A stretch of 64,000 nucleotides of DNA from Neostapfia colusana (Eukaryota > Streptophyta > Magnoliopsida > Poales > Poaceae). Positions 47,723 through 58,080 of the stretch are shown in pieces. The stretch spans positions 37,515,760 through 37,579,759 of the forward strand of contig JASWHV010000010.1 in assembly GCA_030760725.1 (NCBI GenBank). Direction: 5' to 3'. A program made the position numbers and the translations under genes. Below the pieces are notes generated by a model, which was not told the origin of the DNA, did no database searches, and saw only the letters and a program-made list of their open reading frames with translations. The number at the start of each line of letters is the position of its first letter. The stretch's first letter is position 1.

Positions 47723-50700
47723 TGGAGTCCACTTCCATGGCAATGGCTTCACCACTATTTACTAGGCATAGATTGAGCATTATAACCTCGTCCTTTAATT
47801 CTGCAGGCATGTCCTTCAAGCTCAACTTATTGACCTGCACTTTCCGACTTAAAGCATCGGCCACGACGTTTGCTTTCCCAGGATGATAGTTGATGCCCAC
47901 ATCAAAGTCATTGATTAGCTCTAACCATCTTCTTTGTCTGAGGTTGAGATCTGGCTGTGTAAAAATGTACTTCAAACTCTTATGATCCGTATATATCTCT
48001 GTCCTCTTCCGCATCAAATAGTGTCGCCAAATTTTCAACGCGTGTACCACTGCGGCTAGTTCTAGGTCATGTGTAGGATAGTTTTTCTCGTGCTTCCGGA
48101 GTTGTCGGGATGCATAAGCCACGACATGCCCTTCTTGCATGAGAACACATCCCAACCCGTTTCCAGACGCATCGCAGTACACCGTAAAGTTCTTCTGCAT
48201 ATCTGGCATAACTAGCACTGGGGCTGTTGTCAATCTTTTCTTTAACTCCTGAAAACTCGTTTCGCACTGTGGCGTCCATGTGAATGTGATTCTCTTCTCC
48301 AACAGTTTGGTAATGGGTCTCGAGATCTTAGAGAATCCCTCAATAAACCGTCGATAGTATCCAGCCAATCCCAAAAAGCTTCGAACTTCCCCGACACTTT
48401 TAGGGGTCTTCCACTTCTGTATATCCTCGATTTTGGTGTGATCTACGGAGATTCCTCCCTCCGAGATTATATGTCCTAAGAAGGGAACTCTCTTCAGCCA
48501 AAACTCACACTTGCTCAACTTGGCATATTGTTGGTGTTCTCTCAGCCTCTGCAACACCAACCTTAGATGTTTCTCATGTTCTTCTTCATCTTTGGAGAAG
48601 ACGAGAATGTCATCTATGAAAACCACCACAAATTTGTCCAGATATTCCATGAATACCTTGTTCATGAGATACATGAAGTACGCCGGGGCATTAATTAGCC
48701 CGAAAGGCATGACCGTGTATTCATACAGTCCGTACCGAGATACGAAAGCTGTCTTGGGAATATCAGATTGCCTTATCTTGAGTTGGTGGTATCCCGACCT
48801 GAGATCAATTTTCGAGAACACACAGACTCCCCTCAACTGATCAAACAAGTCTTCAATGCGGGGTAATGGGTACTTGTTCTTGATGGTTACCTCATTCAAG
48901 GCACGGTAATCCATGCATAACCTTTGGGTTCCGTCCTTTTTGGGCACAAATATCACCAGAGTTCCCCATGGTGAGGAACTAGGGCGAATATACCCCTTCT
49001 CCGTCAATTCTCTCAAATGATCCTTGAGTTTTCCCAGCTGCTTGGAGTCCATCCGATAAGGTCTCTTGTATATCGGGGCTGTTCCAGGTACTAGCTCAAT
49101 TGCGAATTCCACTTCACGATCGGGAGGCATACCTGGCAAATCCTCCGGAAAAACATCTGGATATTCCCTGATGGTCCTGATCTCCTCCACTTTCACCTCA
49201 ACTTGATTCAATTTAATGTCCCTCCTAGTCTCGTGTATTGTTATGAACTTTACTCTTGTGCCACTAGGGTGTGTTAGTTCCACCGTTCTGGTCGAACAAT
49301 GGATGATTCCTTTATGTTTGGTCAACCAATCCATACCCAAAATAATATCTATCCCTTGTGAATCTATCACTATGAGGTTAGCAGTAAATACTACCCCATT
49401 AATGTCTAGGTTCACTTCGGAACACACTTGTCTTGTCCTTATTTCTCCACCTGGAGAGTTTACGGCTAGCATATGGTTCATTTGTGTTGTTGCAAGGTCA
49501 TGCTTCTTAACAAACCCTTGGGCAATGAACGAGTGGGTAGCACCAGAATCAAACAGCAGGGTTGCAATGTGTAAATTGGCAGGAAACTTACCAACTACCA
49601 CGTCGGGTGCCTCTTGTGCTTCCTCCATAGTGACGTGGTTCACCCGTCCTCTCATTACATTCTGCTGTTGTGGCTGCGTGGGCTTCTTCTTTGGGCACTT
49701 ATGGGCATAGTGCCCCACTTCACCACAACTAAAACATTGCACCCCAACCTTAGGTGCCTGGCCTTTGTTGTCTTGGGGTTGGTTTGGGGGTCCTTGTACT
49801 GCTGGTCGAGGTTGATATGTAGGGTGAGGCTGCTGTACAAACTGACGTTGCGGCTGTGCTGGTGCTGCCGGAGGCCTGTAGTTTGGGTTGTACCCTCTTG
49901 GTGCTGAGTAGGGTACCGCAGCACGGTTCATCTGCCCGGCAGGTTGCTGCATCAGACGTGGGCGGTTGTTGCTCCCGGAGGCTTGGTGTGACCACCCGGC
50001 CTTCCTCTTGTTCTCATTTTCCAAGGCCTTCAGCTTCCTTTCCACCACAAATGCTCTGTCTACCATCTTTTGGAAGCTTTCATACTCATTTGAGAACATT
50101 GCACACTGCATTTCTGCGGTAAGCCCTTCCACGAAACAATCTTGTTTCTGCTCATCAGTCTCTATGTCTCGTGGGGCATAACGGGATAGTTGAGTAAATT
50201 TAGTGAGGTATTCCCTCACCGTCATGTTTCCCTGCTGCAGTCCCAAGAACTCCTTCCTCTTGTTTTTGAGTTCACCTCTTGGGATGTAATGGTTGCGGAA
50301 GCTACGCTTGAACTCTTCCCAAGTGATGTTCTCAGGGTCATGATGGTCGGCCACGTAGGCGGTCCACCAATCAGCAGCAGGTCCATGCAATTGATGAGAG
50401 GCAAACAGCACCCTCTCGTACCCTTGGCACTGTACGATCCTCATCTTGCTCTCAATGGTCTTAAGCCAATCATCTGCCTCCAGAGGTTCAGTAGCACTTG
50501 CAAACTTTGGAGGTTGAGTTCCTAGAAACTCACTAAACCTTGGTTGGCGTGGTGCAGCTTGTGGAGGTGGAACTTGATGCAAGTTGGCCACCACTTGAGT
50601 CAAGTTCTGGATGAGCTGATTTTGATTCTCCAGCATTTGGTAGAGGGGATCAACTCCTTCACGGCGACCACCCCTGTCCTGGCCTTCAGAAAGATGAGGG

Positions 50701-50762
50701 TTGGAGGCCTCATCGTTATTGTTGGCGGGGTTGGCAGCACGTCCTTTTGCTCTTCCGGCCAT
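47583..50762 (-). CDS. gag-pol: A3 gag-protease-RT-RNase H, open frame with foreign tail
   Basis: An uninterrupted 1059-codon frame starting MAGRAKGRAANP. Approximate domains: Gag 1-340, with a complete CCHC zinc knuckle at C343, C346, H351 and C356; protease with DSGAT at 405-409; RT about 530-800, with motif A Asp at 653 and the IDD site at 716-718; RNase H about 855-975, with D864, E901, D926 and D969. All expected catalytic residues of RT and RNase H are present, unlike in A1 and B1. At residue ~1014 the element sequence (MEVDSS) jumps to unrelated sequence, so integrase, chromodomain, PPT and 3' LTR are missing. The product might still be made, but the element cannot replicate by itself. 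orf0 lies upstream. Confidence 0.9.
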   Translation of the reverse strand: MAGRAKGRAANPANNNDEASNPHLSEGQDRGGRREGVDPLYQMLENQNQLIQNLTQVVANLHQVPPPQAAPRQPRFSEFLGTQPPKFASATEPLEADDWLKTIESKMRIVQCQGYERVLFASHQLHGPAADWWTAYVADHHDPENITWEEFKRSFRNHYIPRGELKNKRKEFLGLQQGNMTVREYLTKFTQLSRYAPRDIETDEQKQDCFVEGLTAEMQCAMFSNEYESFQKMVDRAFVVERKLKALENENKRKAGWSHQASGSNNRPRLMQQPAGQMNRAAVPYSAPRGYNPNYRPPAAPAQPQRQFVQQPHPTYQPRPAVQGPPNQPQDNKGQAPKVGVQCFSCGEVGHYAHKCPKKKPTQPQQQNVMRGRVNHVTMEEAQEAPDVVVGKFPANLHIATLLFDSGATHSFIAQGFVKKHDLATTQMNHMLAVNSPGGEIRTRQVCSEVNLDINGVVFTANLIVIDSQGIDIILGMDWLTKHKGIIHCSTRTVELTHPSGTRVKFITIHETRRDIKLNQVEVKVEEIRTIREYPDVFPEDLPGMPPDREVEFAIELVPGTAPIYKRPYRMDSKQLGKLKDHLRELTEKGYIRPSSSPWGTLVIFVPKKDGTQRLCMDYRALNEVTIKNKYPLPRIEDLFDQLRGVCVFSKIDLRSGYHQLKIRQSDIPKTAFVSRYGLYEYTVMPFGLINAPAYFMYLMNKVFMEYLDKFVVVFIDDILVFSKDEEEHEKHLRLVLQRLREHQQYAKLSKCEFWLKRVPFLGHIISEGGISVDHTKIEDIQKWKTPKSVGEVRSFLGLAGYYRRFIEGFSKISRPITKLLEKRITFTWTPQCETSFQELKKRLTTAPVLVMPDMQKNFTVYCDASGNGLGCVLMQEGHVVAYASRQLRKHEKNYPTHDLELAAVVHALKIWRHYLMRKRTEIYTDHKSLKYIFTQPDLNLRQRRWLELINDFDVGINYHPGKANVVADALSRKVQVNKLSLKDMPAELKDEVIMLNLCLVNSGEAIAMEVDSSFALHDAWNMAQQPGKISPLENGRKPIGTGGSVRGAAPMRRNVSKA

Positions 50763-51065
50763 CTGGCATGATCAACCAATGTTAATTTAAAGCATTACGT
50801 ATCATCTTACTACTTTCACTTGTTTGTACTTTGAAGTGTTGAGGCTTTGTTATACTTTTCTGAGGGTTCATATCTCACACAAAAATAAATGCAATATTAT
50901 TTCATGTGGGTTCACACACCAAAGCAAAACAATCTGGAGACGAGGCTGTGGACAATTGCTCATGGCTTCCACAACTCACGTCACACACCAATCATTAAGA
51001 GACCATTAACTAAGATAACGACTCGACTACTCGACATCCTGCTATTTTAAGGGAAAGGCTCTATG
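50763..51065 (-). other. A3 spacer between orf0 and gag
   Basis: About 300 bp of non-coding sequence matching the A2 spacer. Nothing else seen. Confidence 0.6.
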
Positions 51066-51845
51066 CTACTCGTTTTCTTGAGCTGGCTCCTCGGGATCTT
51101 CCTCATCATTTCGGCTGCCTTCTGACTCTGCTTTGGGTGGGGAGGCTGCTGGTGGAGAAGTGCGACGACGCCTGATCGCTCGGCGATCTGGGGAGTCAGG
51201 AGTCCATGTATCGTTCACGGTGAAACATAGTTCATTCCCATCTCCTCTTTCTCTCGCCCTCAAGCAGGCTCGCAGCAATGCCTCCGTTTCCTTCAGGGTG
51301 TCACGAACATCCTGAAGCTCCTGCTGACACTCGTGCAATCGAGTGCTAAGCATGGCAGCATCCTCTAAGCACAAATCCATGTGCTCATGGGAAGTCCCTT
51401 GCTGCACTGGCGGGTACTTATACTCTGATGTACCACTCTCGCGCTGGAGGACATACATGTACTCAGTCCTGTCCAGGTGTCGACGATAGATGTGACTCTG
51501 GCAGGTGATGGCCTCCCAGATGACATCCTTCTCCGCATCGACCTGTGTCTCTCTACAAGCTGGAGAGCGGTGGATCTTAAGCAGCTGATTTTCGTGTATA
51601 ATTCTCATCTCTGAACTCCATTCTTCCATCTTCTCACGGATGGTCCTGGTGGAGTTATAGTGGATGATTAGCTTGCCCGTATTGCCGGCGGCTTGGAGCA
51701 TACGTCGAAGACGGCGCAACAAGCCTCCTACTACCAATCCGTAGGAAAGGTACGTCACCGGACAGCTCTCCTCTCTTTTGGCAAGGGCAACTACGGGAAC
51801 TTTCCCTCCTTTGGACTTGCGAGCGGTGCGAATCATGCGAACCAT
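51066..51845 (-). CDS. A3 orf0, intact (259 aa)
   Basis: An open frame in gag orientation, about 200 bp after the PBS and 303 bp before gag. Residues 1-60 are basic with LLRRLRRMLQAAGNTGKL. The middle has EEWSSEMRIIHEN and DVIWEAITCQSHIYRRHLDRTEYMYVLQRE. A helical, coiled-coil-like stretch (AAMLSTRLHECQQELQDV) follows at about 165-200, and the tail is arginine-rich (RRAIRRRRTS) then acidic (NDEEDPEEPAQENE). The A2 copy keeps the frame apart from one stop. Several features line up with family B orf0 in the same order (LRxMLQ, a W-x-x-A segment, an x-Y-x-x-V segment, a coiled coil and an acidic tail), suggesting distant homology. Function unknown; an accessory nucleic-acid-binding or Gag-related role is only a guess. 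Confidence 0.8.
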   Translation of the reverse strand: MVRMIRTARKSKGGKVPVVALAKREESCPVTYLSYGLVVGGLLRRLRRMLQAAGNTGKLIIHYNSTRTIREKMEEWSSEMRIIHENQLLKIHRSPACRETQVDAEKDVIWEAITCQSHIYRRHLDRTEYMYVLQRESGTSEYKYPPVQQGTSHEHMDLCLEDAAMLSTRLHECQQELQDVRDTLKETEALLRACLRARERGDGNELCFTVNDTWTPDSPDRRAIRRRRTSPPAASPPKAESEGSRNDEEDPEEPAQENE

Positions 51846-52046
51846 CTAAAACAAAAAGCATTTACACTTAGGTTTGTTAAACTTTTAAACAAAAATCCTA
51901 TTTTGAATGAAAGTTGGGGTAAGATGAAGAAAGTGACTCCATTAAATAACACTTTTCAACACACACCTTGTAAAATAGTTTTTAAGAAAATAGGGCCCTT
52001 AAATACGTCCATTTCTACCTAGGTCCACGTTCCTACGGGCAACCTT

Positions 52047-52059
52047 GGCTCTGATACCA
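52047..52059 (-). other. A3 primer-binding site (tRNA-iMet)
   Basis: TGGTATCAGAGCC on the minus strand, four bases from the LTR. Confidence 0.95.
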
Positions 52060-52063
52060 CTTC

Positions 52064-54666
52064 TGTCACACCCGGTTTTTCCGAAGAACAACCAAGTGAA
52101 TATCACATGTATGCCAGGATCATTTTCTCATACATGTGATGACAAATAGTGAAGCATCATTTATTACAAGCCAGGTGTCGAATATAAATAAGTCTTACAT
52201 AGCAAATGTCTCGATGGACAGTAATAAGTTCATCACAAATAAATAAACTAGCAGCGGAATATTATTCTTGAGGGCTCCATCACAGGCGTTGCCCGGGGGT
52301 CTCCATGAACCTAGAAACCTTCTTCGGGTCCAAAGTCTTGGTTCTTATACACCACCTAATTATCTTGACCTCAGCAGCAATATAAACCAACAAAATATGC
52401 AAGGTTGAGTACCGATGGTACTCAGCAAGTGTGGGAAAGTTATGTCATGCATGGCTAAAACAAGGGGAGGTTGAACTCATGGTTAAAGCACTACGCAATT
52501 AATACCTATCTCCTTAGCTTATTAAGCACCTACATTACTACACTGGTGAAATGGTCCCAATCTCCCATCCCATCATCATAATCAAATAACAATATCAACA
52601 TTTCCAATGTTAAGCTCCCCGCTTAACATCCACAACTTCCAAAACCATCAATCCTCTAATCATGAATAAGTTCAAGCCGCTCTTTACCATGAGCACGGCT
52701 GTTATGACAGTTTTGACTCTGCAGAGTTTGCACCACTGTACCCACATGTAGTGATTTCATCCCTCGTTGCCGGGTGGACTAAAAGAACCTCCATTATGCC
52801 AGTGACTACGAACCACATTCACACTTCCCAGGTGTGTAGCCAGGAGATCACTACGAAGCCATTACAAAGGGATTCCCGACGAGCGTGGGCCCACTGAGGT
52901 TTCACCCCTAACAGCATACAAGAGGTTCCAACCCTGCTGCAGTGGCCCCCTCTTGAGCCTTGCGGTTCATATGGTAGTCCAGCTGACACCTATTCCCCAC
53001 ACCATCCAACACACCCATACTACGCCGGGGATACACCTAATTAATTGGCCAAGCTGCCCCATCTCAGCATGTAGTTGGCACGGTAAAGCCAGGTTACATG
53101 CTCCATGAACCAGTCCTTAGGATCCAGGCAAGTACTAAACACAAAACCGAGTCTCGTGCACCCAGCACAGAACCAAAACATCCAACTTGCCTTGATCCCT
53201 ACCTCTACATAACTCACAATATCTCATTCAAGAGTATGGTAAAATAAACTGATGATCTCATATCCCAAATATCCCATTCTAAGCATGGCTAAGCATATGC
53301 ATAATAATAAATGGCATGATAAAATAAATCCCAACCCAAGCTGCAAGGAAACAAGGTAATGCAATTCTATGGAAACTTCCTAGCATGGGTTTCATATTTC
53401 ATTTGACAATGCAAATAATTCTATCTACACATCCTAGCATAGGATCAAAGTGGTCAAGGACACTTGCCTCATTCCTGCTGCTCTTGAAATGGGTAGTTCT
53501 GATCTTGGAAAGGAATAACTTGCTCTTGAGCAGGTTCTACATCATACCATCACACATAGCAAAAGAAAAACAACAATCCATAAGACATAGTTCACACTTC
53601 CACTTCATACAAACCACACATTCACATTTAACAAAGCCATTCACAACTTCTATGTGTTGTGTTTACTCTATGTGTGTTGACCTTTGGCTTACATGCACTT
53701 TTAATCATGTGTATATGATTCCTACTTTTGTATTCACATTTGTGCTTGCATACTTTATATATGAGTTTCCAATTTAAATAATTTTCCTTATATTCAATTA
53801 CTACACCTTTTAGCTACCAAGTATGCATGAAAGGTATTTTCCTTCTCCATAGGTGTCTTCAGAATTTCTACCAACTCTAAACTGAATTCTTTGGATTTTA
53901 GAAACTCCATTTATCATTTACTAGTTGCTATATTTTCAGATTTATTTCCTATGCCTAAATGTGAACTTTATTATGAAAATAACAAGACACATCATCTAAA
54001 CAGAATAGGTTCTGATCTAAAATATTTAATAACATATTTTTGACCTTTTCCTCTGATGTAAACTATTTTACATTTATTTTCCTAATTTTCAGAACTATTC
54101 TCCACTTAAAAATGTGTCCCTATAACTAATAAATGTGAATAATAAATTAAACAGATTCATTTCAGCCAAAAATCTATTTTTATCTGACTCCAAAGTTTTC
54201 TAAGTACTGAGAAAGTTTTTAATTTAAATTTGACAATATGTTTGTCCCACTTTTTAAATTTTAAATACTAGCCACATATTCAATTTCCTAACTTTAATAT
54301 CAAACAGGGTCAAAAAGGTAAACTCACCCCACTACAGGGTCTATAATATTATTTTAACAATTTTCAGGGGTCTAGATTCTCATAACAGAGGAGTTTTTCC
54401 TAATTTTTATTAAGTCTAGGGGCTAAAACTGATTTTTAAATGAATTTACACGATTTTCTGAAGTTCCAGGGGCTAGATCAGAAGTTTCTGGGGCTAGCTC
54501 TTATTTCCCGAGAACCCCAGTTTTTTTCTGTTTTCATTTTTCTTTTTCTATTTCTTTTCCGTTTTGAGTTTAAATTGAATTCCAGTTTGAATTTAAATTG
54601 TTGCAAAACATGCAACACGTCCAAAAAATTTTAAATTCCCCTCTTAACAGGATTTTGGGGTGTTTT
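52064..54666 (-). repeat. A3 5' LTR with ~0.8-kb internal deletion
   Basis: It matches the A2 LTR except that after GAGAACCCCAG (54520) it jumps to TTTTTTTCTG, skipping what corresponds to about 34911-35716. The lost part contains the TATA box and the whole GC-rich segment. The outer end reads GGGGTGTTTTAG instead of GGGGTGTTACA. The hairpin (52406-52424) and second palindrome (52716-52727) remain; the first palindrome has one base change. Confidence 0.92.
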
Positions 54667-55097
54667 AGAGATCTAGGCAAGCCTTGGTTTCTGAATGAGG
54701 TAGAATGAGATGGTGGTTTACTTGCCGTAGATCTAAAGACCGGTTCATGCCAGCCATGCTAGGATAACAGTGCCACCACAAGGCCAAATATGGGTGTGGC
54801 TTAGCTGAGTAATTAGGTAAGTTACTAGATTGTTATGGAACGTGGAAGGCGCGGGGAATGGGAGTCGAGTGTGGACTTCCTAGGAACTGCATGGCACAAG
54901 AGGGGCCCGTGGGGGGGAGAATTGGAGATTCTAGCCTGCCAGTGAAACCTTAGTGAGTCCATACATCTAGTAACCCCTTTGTAAAGGCTATTTTGTGATC
55001 TCTTGGCCATACACCGACGGTTGTGTACGGGTATAATGGAAGTTCTGCCGCTGCCGACGTGTGACAAAATCACAAACTTGTGGGTAAAGTGGTACAA

Positions 55098-55127
55098 ACT
55101 CTGCAGAGTCAAAAACTATCATGATAG
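55098..55127 (+). promoter_or_regulatory. Paired 12-nt palindromes in C LTR (left copy)
   Basis: ACTCTGCAGAGT (55098-55109) and CTATCATGATAG (55116-55127) are both perfect palindromes. The first is identical to that of family A. The second differs from CTGTCATGACAG by a paired change that keeps it palindromic. The right copy is at 60788-60817. Confidence 0.65.
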
Positions 55128-55316
55128 CCGAGCTTACGGTCATGAGCGCCTGGACAACTCAAATGATTAGATGGGATGGTTTTTGTTATGGTTTTTGGTT
55201 ATGGTTTGGTTATGGTTTTGGTTTTCGGGACTGTTGAGTCTGGGTGATAAGATTGGTTGCATGACTGTTGAGTCATGGCAACGAGATTTGGTCTCGGAAT
55301 GAGACAGAATTGAATG

Positions 55317-55407
55317 GTAGCGAATACGAGATGTTATTCTTGAGATAGTAGAGAATACGAGATGGTATTCGTGAGATGGTAGTGAATACAAGATGGTATT
55401 CATGAGC
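55317..55407 (+). repeat. C LTR tandem repeat of ~32 bp, three units
   Basis: Each unit contains an inverted repeat of the form GAATAC-(6 bp)-GTATTC; the left copy has some mismatches. The right LTR has the same array at 61007-61098. Confidence 0.75.
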
Positions 55408-55604
55408 AAAGTTGATTAATGTCTGGTTGAGACATGGAAAGGGATGAATCATAATGGAGGTATGTTAACACATGTTGGAATTACATTCACTTTAAGCTAA
55501 GTTGCTATTTTTATCGTGTTTTGAGAAATAAACTTTGCTTTCTGCAATGAGCCTTTTTATACCTGCCCTGTTGTAAGCTACATATCATATTTTCCCGCAC
55601 TTGC

Positions 55605-55623
55605 TGAGTACATCATATACTCA
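55605..55623 (+). promoter_or_regulatory. Conserved LTR hairpin (C left copy)
   Basis: TGAGTAC, five bases, then TACTCA with one mismatch, preceded by CACTTGC. The right copy (61296-61314) is a perfect TGAGTAC/GTACTCA. Confidence 0.65.
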
Positions 55624-55990
55624 AACTTGCATTATCATACATCATCAGCAACAGGAGAGGATTACTATGAAGACCCCGTGGAGCATTAGGCGTGAGATCC
55701 ACCCTCAACCTTGCCTGTGGAGTAGAGATGGAGCCGCTGCTGCTTCTTAGTTCGCTTCCGCAATAATTAGAAGACTTCCGCTGCTAGAATAAAGACTTCC
55801 GCTGTTAGATTAAGACTTCCGCTGTTAGCATGAGTCCAAGACTCATGAGACATTGTAATAAACCCTATTATTCGTGGTAATATATATTCTAAAATTCAGT
55901 TTTTCGATGATATGTGTATGTGTGATGAACATCTTGGGCACACATACGCATCAGTTCCAGGTTCCGTGGTTTTCTATAGAACCAGGACGT

Positions 55991-56521
55991 CACAGATTGG
56001 TATCAGAGCCACGGGTTGACAGTAGGTCACACGCCTAGATAGAAGTCGCAGATTAGTATCAACCTGCCACGGTTGACGGTAGGACACAAGCCTAGATAGA
56101 AAATACAAGTTGGTATCATACACAAATTGGTATCAATCTGCCACGGGTTGATCCTATTTCACACACCTAGATAGGTCACAGATTGATATTAGAGCTGCCA
56201 TGCCTAGTCAATGATTGGTACAATCCACAGATTGGTATCAAGCTACCACGGTTGACTGTAGGTCACAAACCTAGAATGATCACAGATTGGTTATAGAGCC
56301 AAATTGACTATAGGACACACTCTAGTAACAGATTGGTATTAAAAGCCAGGCTGACCATAGGATGCAAGCCTAGGATGCATAGCTTGGCATTAGAACCGCC
56401 TTGACATAGGATGCAAGCCTAGGAGAAGCCATAGTTGGATCACAGATTGGTATCACCCCAAACCACCTTGACATAGGGTGAAGTCACAGATTTGTATTCA
56501 CCCTAAACCACATAGGACTCC
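55991..56521 (+). repeat. Degenerate tandem array of PBS-containing units
   Basis: About ten units of roughly 35-70 bp open with variants of CACAGATTGGTATCA and continue with (CCAC)GGTTGAC-TAGG-CACAAGCCTAG-like sequence. Unit starts are near 55991, 56047, 56106, 56177, 56212, 56281, 56329, 56381, 56441 and 56485. The first unit is the real LTR end plus PBS. Only it keeps the complete TGGTATCAGAGCC. Confidence 0.8.
55998..56010 (+). other. C primer-binding site (tRNA-iMet)
   Basis: TGGTATCAGAGCC, three bases after the LTR end. Confidence 0.94.
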
Positions 56522-56775
56522 CATTGAATAGAAGCTTGAATAAGATTGGTTGAACTTTTGTGATGATTGTTTGTGCTTGTATGCTTAGTGTAAGTTGTGG
56601 GACGTCTCAAGTGTTGTCCATGTCCACACATAAGTAGTAGAGAGATGTGAGATGTTTCGGCACTTGTTCACATTCTCATATGGGCTAATATATATAGTCC
56701 ATCCACCTTGATGCATATAGATAGGGGGATCTATCTAAACTTCTAACCTCTATTCTATTCCATTCTCTCCCACAG
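56522..56775 (+). other. C leader between the PBS array and gag
   Basis: About 250 bp of non-coding sequence. I see no upstream orf0 in this element, unlike families A and B. Confidence 0.6.
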
Positions 56776-58077
56776 ATGGTGAGAGGAAACGCCGGCCGCC
56801 AAGGAAGGAACGTCCGTGGCAACCAAGAGGATGGCCACGATGAAGTTCCTGTTAACCCCGGAGCTGGTGAAAACAATCTGGAACGGTTGATGGCCATGCA
56901 AAATCAGCTGATGCATACAATGATCCAAACTTTGGGTCAGCTGCAGGGCAACAATAACATCCCTGTTCCTGCACCACCGCCACCACCACCGGCTCACAAC
57001 AAGCTGGGAGAGTTCATGAGGACTCGACCACCTACTTTTGCTAAAGCTAATTACCCCATGGAGGCTGACGACTGGTTGAAATCCTTGGAGAAGAAGCTTT
57101 CCATAGTTCAGCGCAATGACCGAGAGAAGGTTCTCTTCGCATCGCACCAACTCATGGGAGCAGCCGCTGACTGGTGGGATGCCCTGTATAATGCTCATGT
57201 CGACCCGGAGACGATCACTTGGACTGAGTTCAAGGAGAGTTTCTGCTCTCATTACATCCCTGCTGGTTTAATGATGCTCAAGAGACAGGAGTTCTAAGGA
57301 CTCCGCCAAGGACAAAAAAGCGTGAACGAGTACCTCAACAAGTTCACGGAACTGTCACGGTATGCCCCTGAATATGTCAACTCGGACCAACGGAAGCAGT
57401 ACCTGTTCATGAGAGAGTTGAACAATGAGATCCAGGTTCAGCTCCTCAACAATGACTATGCGAGCTTCCAGAAGCTGGTTGACAAAGCTATAGTGGTTGA
57501 AAGCAAGATCCGAGAGATCGAGCGAGAGGGCAAGAGGAAGATGCCATACCAGCCGCAAGGGAGCAACGTACGACCTCGGTACATGCCCCCAGCTGCACCA
57601 CAGTATGGGTCGACTGCTCCTGCACACCGCCCTAATAAGCCACCACAACAACGACCCGTTACACAAGCACCTCGTGTGCCTTTGCCTCCAGCGCCCCGAC
57701 CCAACATGGGTGCTGCTGTTCATAACCCCCAACCCAACGTACCTTCTGTCATGGGCAACAAGGCATGCTTTGCATGCGGAGAGACAGAACACTTTGCGAG
57801 CCAGTGCCCGAGGAGAGGTCCTGGACAGCAAGGCAACGTGCCGAAGCAGAACCCACGGCCGAACGGAGGAGCCAATCAAGGAAACCGTGGACAGCAGAAC
57901 TATGCTCGCGGCAACGTGAACCATGTTTCTGCTGAGGAAGCGCAACAGGCTGAGGACGTCGTGATTGGTATGTTCGTTGCCAACTCCATCCCAGCCACCA
58001 TTTTATTTGATTATGGAGCATCGCATTCCTTCGTATCATCCAAGTATGTTGCCAAGTATAATCTACCATATCACACT
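56776..58077 (+). pseudogene. gag: C gag and start of protease
   Basis: The start is ATG 56776 (MVRGNAGRQGRN), and the protein is colinear with A Gag. It has a proline run (PAPPPPPP), EADDWLKSLEKKL, DWWDALYNAHVDPE, CSHYIPAGLM, a long basic linker and a complete zinc knuckle (CFACGETEHFASQC, around 57767-57808). One stop (TAA at 57295-57297) splits it, at a position where A3 has Leu. The protease begins ATILFDYGASHSF; the usual DSG is DYG here, so the catalytic motif is altered. The frame ends at 58080 after LPYHT through a frameshift. Confidence 0.9.
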
Positions 58078-58080
58078 TGA

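Larger units (their letters stand above)
47723..54666 (-). mobile_element. Element A3: 3'-truncated Ty3/gypsy chromovirus
   Basis: The 5' part of a family A element: shortened 5' LTR (52064-54666), PBS, orf0, gag, protease, RT and RNase H. It stops at 47723 within the RNase H-integrase linker. No target duplication can be seen because the 3' end is gone and the outer LTR end has lost its final ACA. Coding parts are better preserved than in A1 or A2. Confidence 0.92.
54668..55994 (+). repeat. C 5' LTR, 3' portion only
   Basis: It matches 60358-61685 of the 3' LTR, ending ...GACGTCACA. The first ~1980 bp, including the promoter and G-box array, are absent; A3 LTR sequence abuts instead. It keeps the palindromes (55098-55127), tandem hairpins (55317-55407), the CTTGCTGAG hairpin (55605-55623), short ACTTCCGCTG repeats (55769-55826) and AATAAA (55857-55862). 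Confidence 0.93.

Noticed and set aside
51066..51845. Tat/Ogre-type element because of an ORF before gag
   Set aside because: In families A and B the integrase carries a chromodomain and the PBS is the iMet type, which fit chromoviruses. An upstream ORF alone does not define Ogre.
55998..56010. tRNA gene
   Set aside because: The match is only to the 3' terminal ~13 bases of tRNA-iMet, as expected of a PBS. No cloverleaf or internal promoter boxes are present.
55991..56521. CRISPR-like array
   Set aside because: Units are degenerate and variable in length with no unique spacers, and they derive from the LTR-PBS border.
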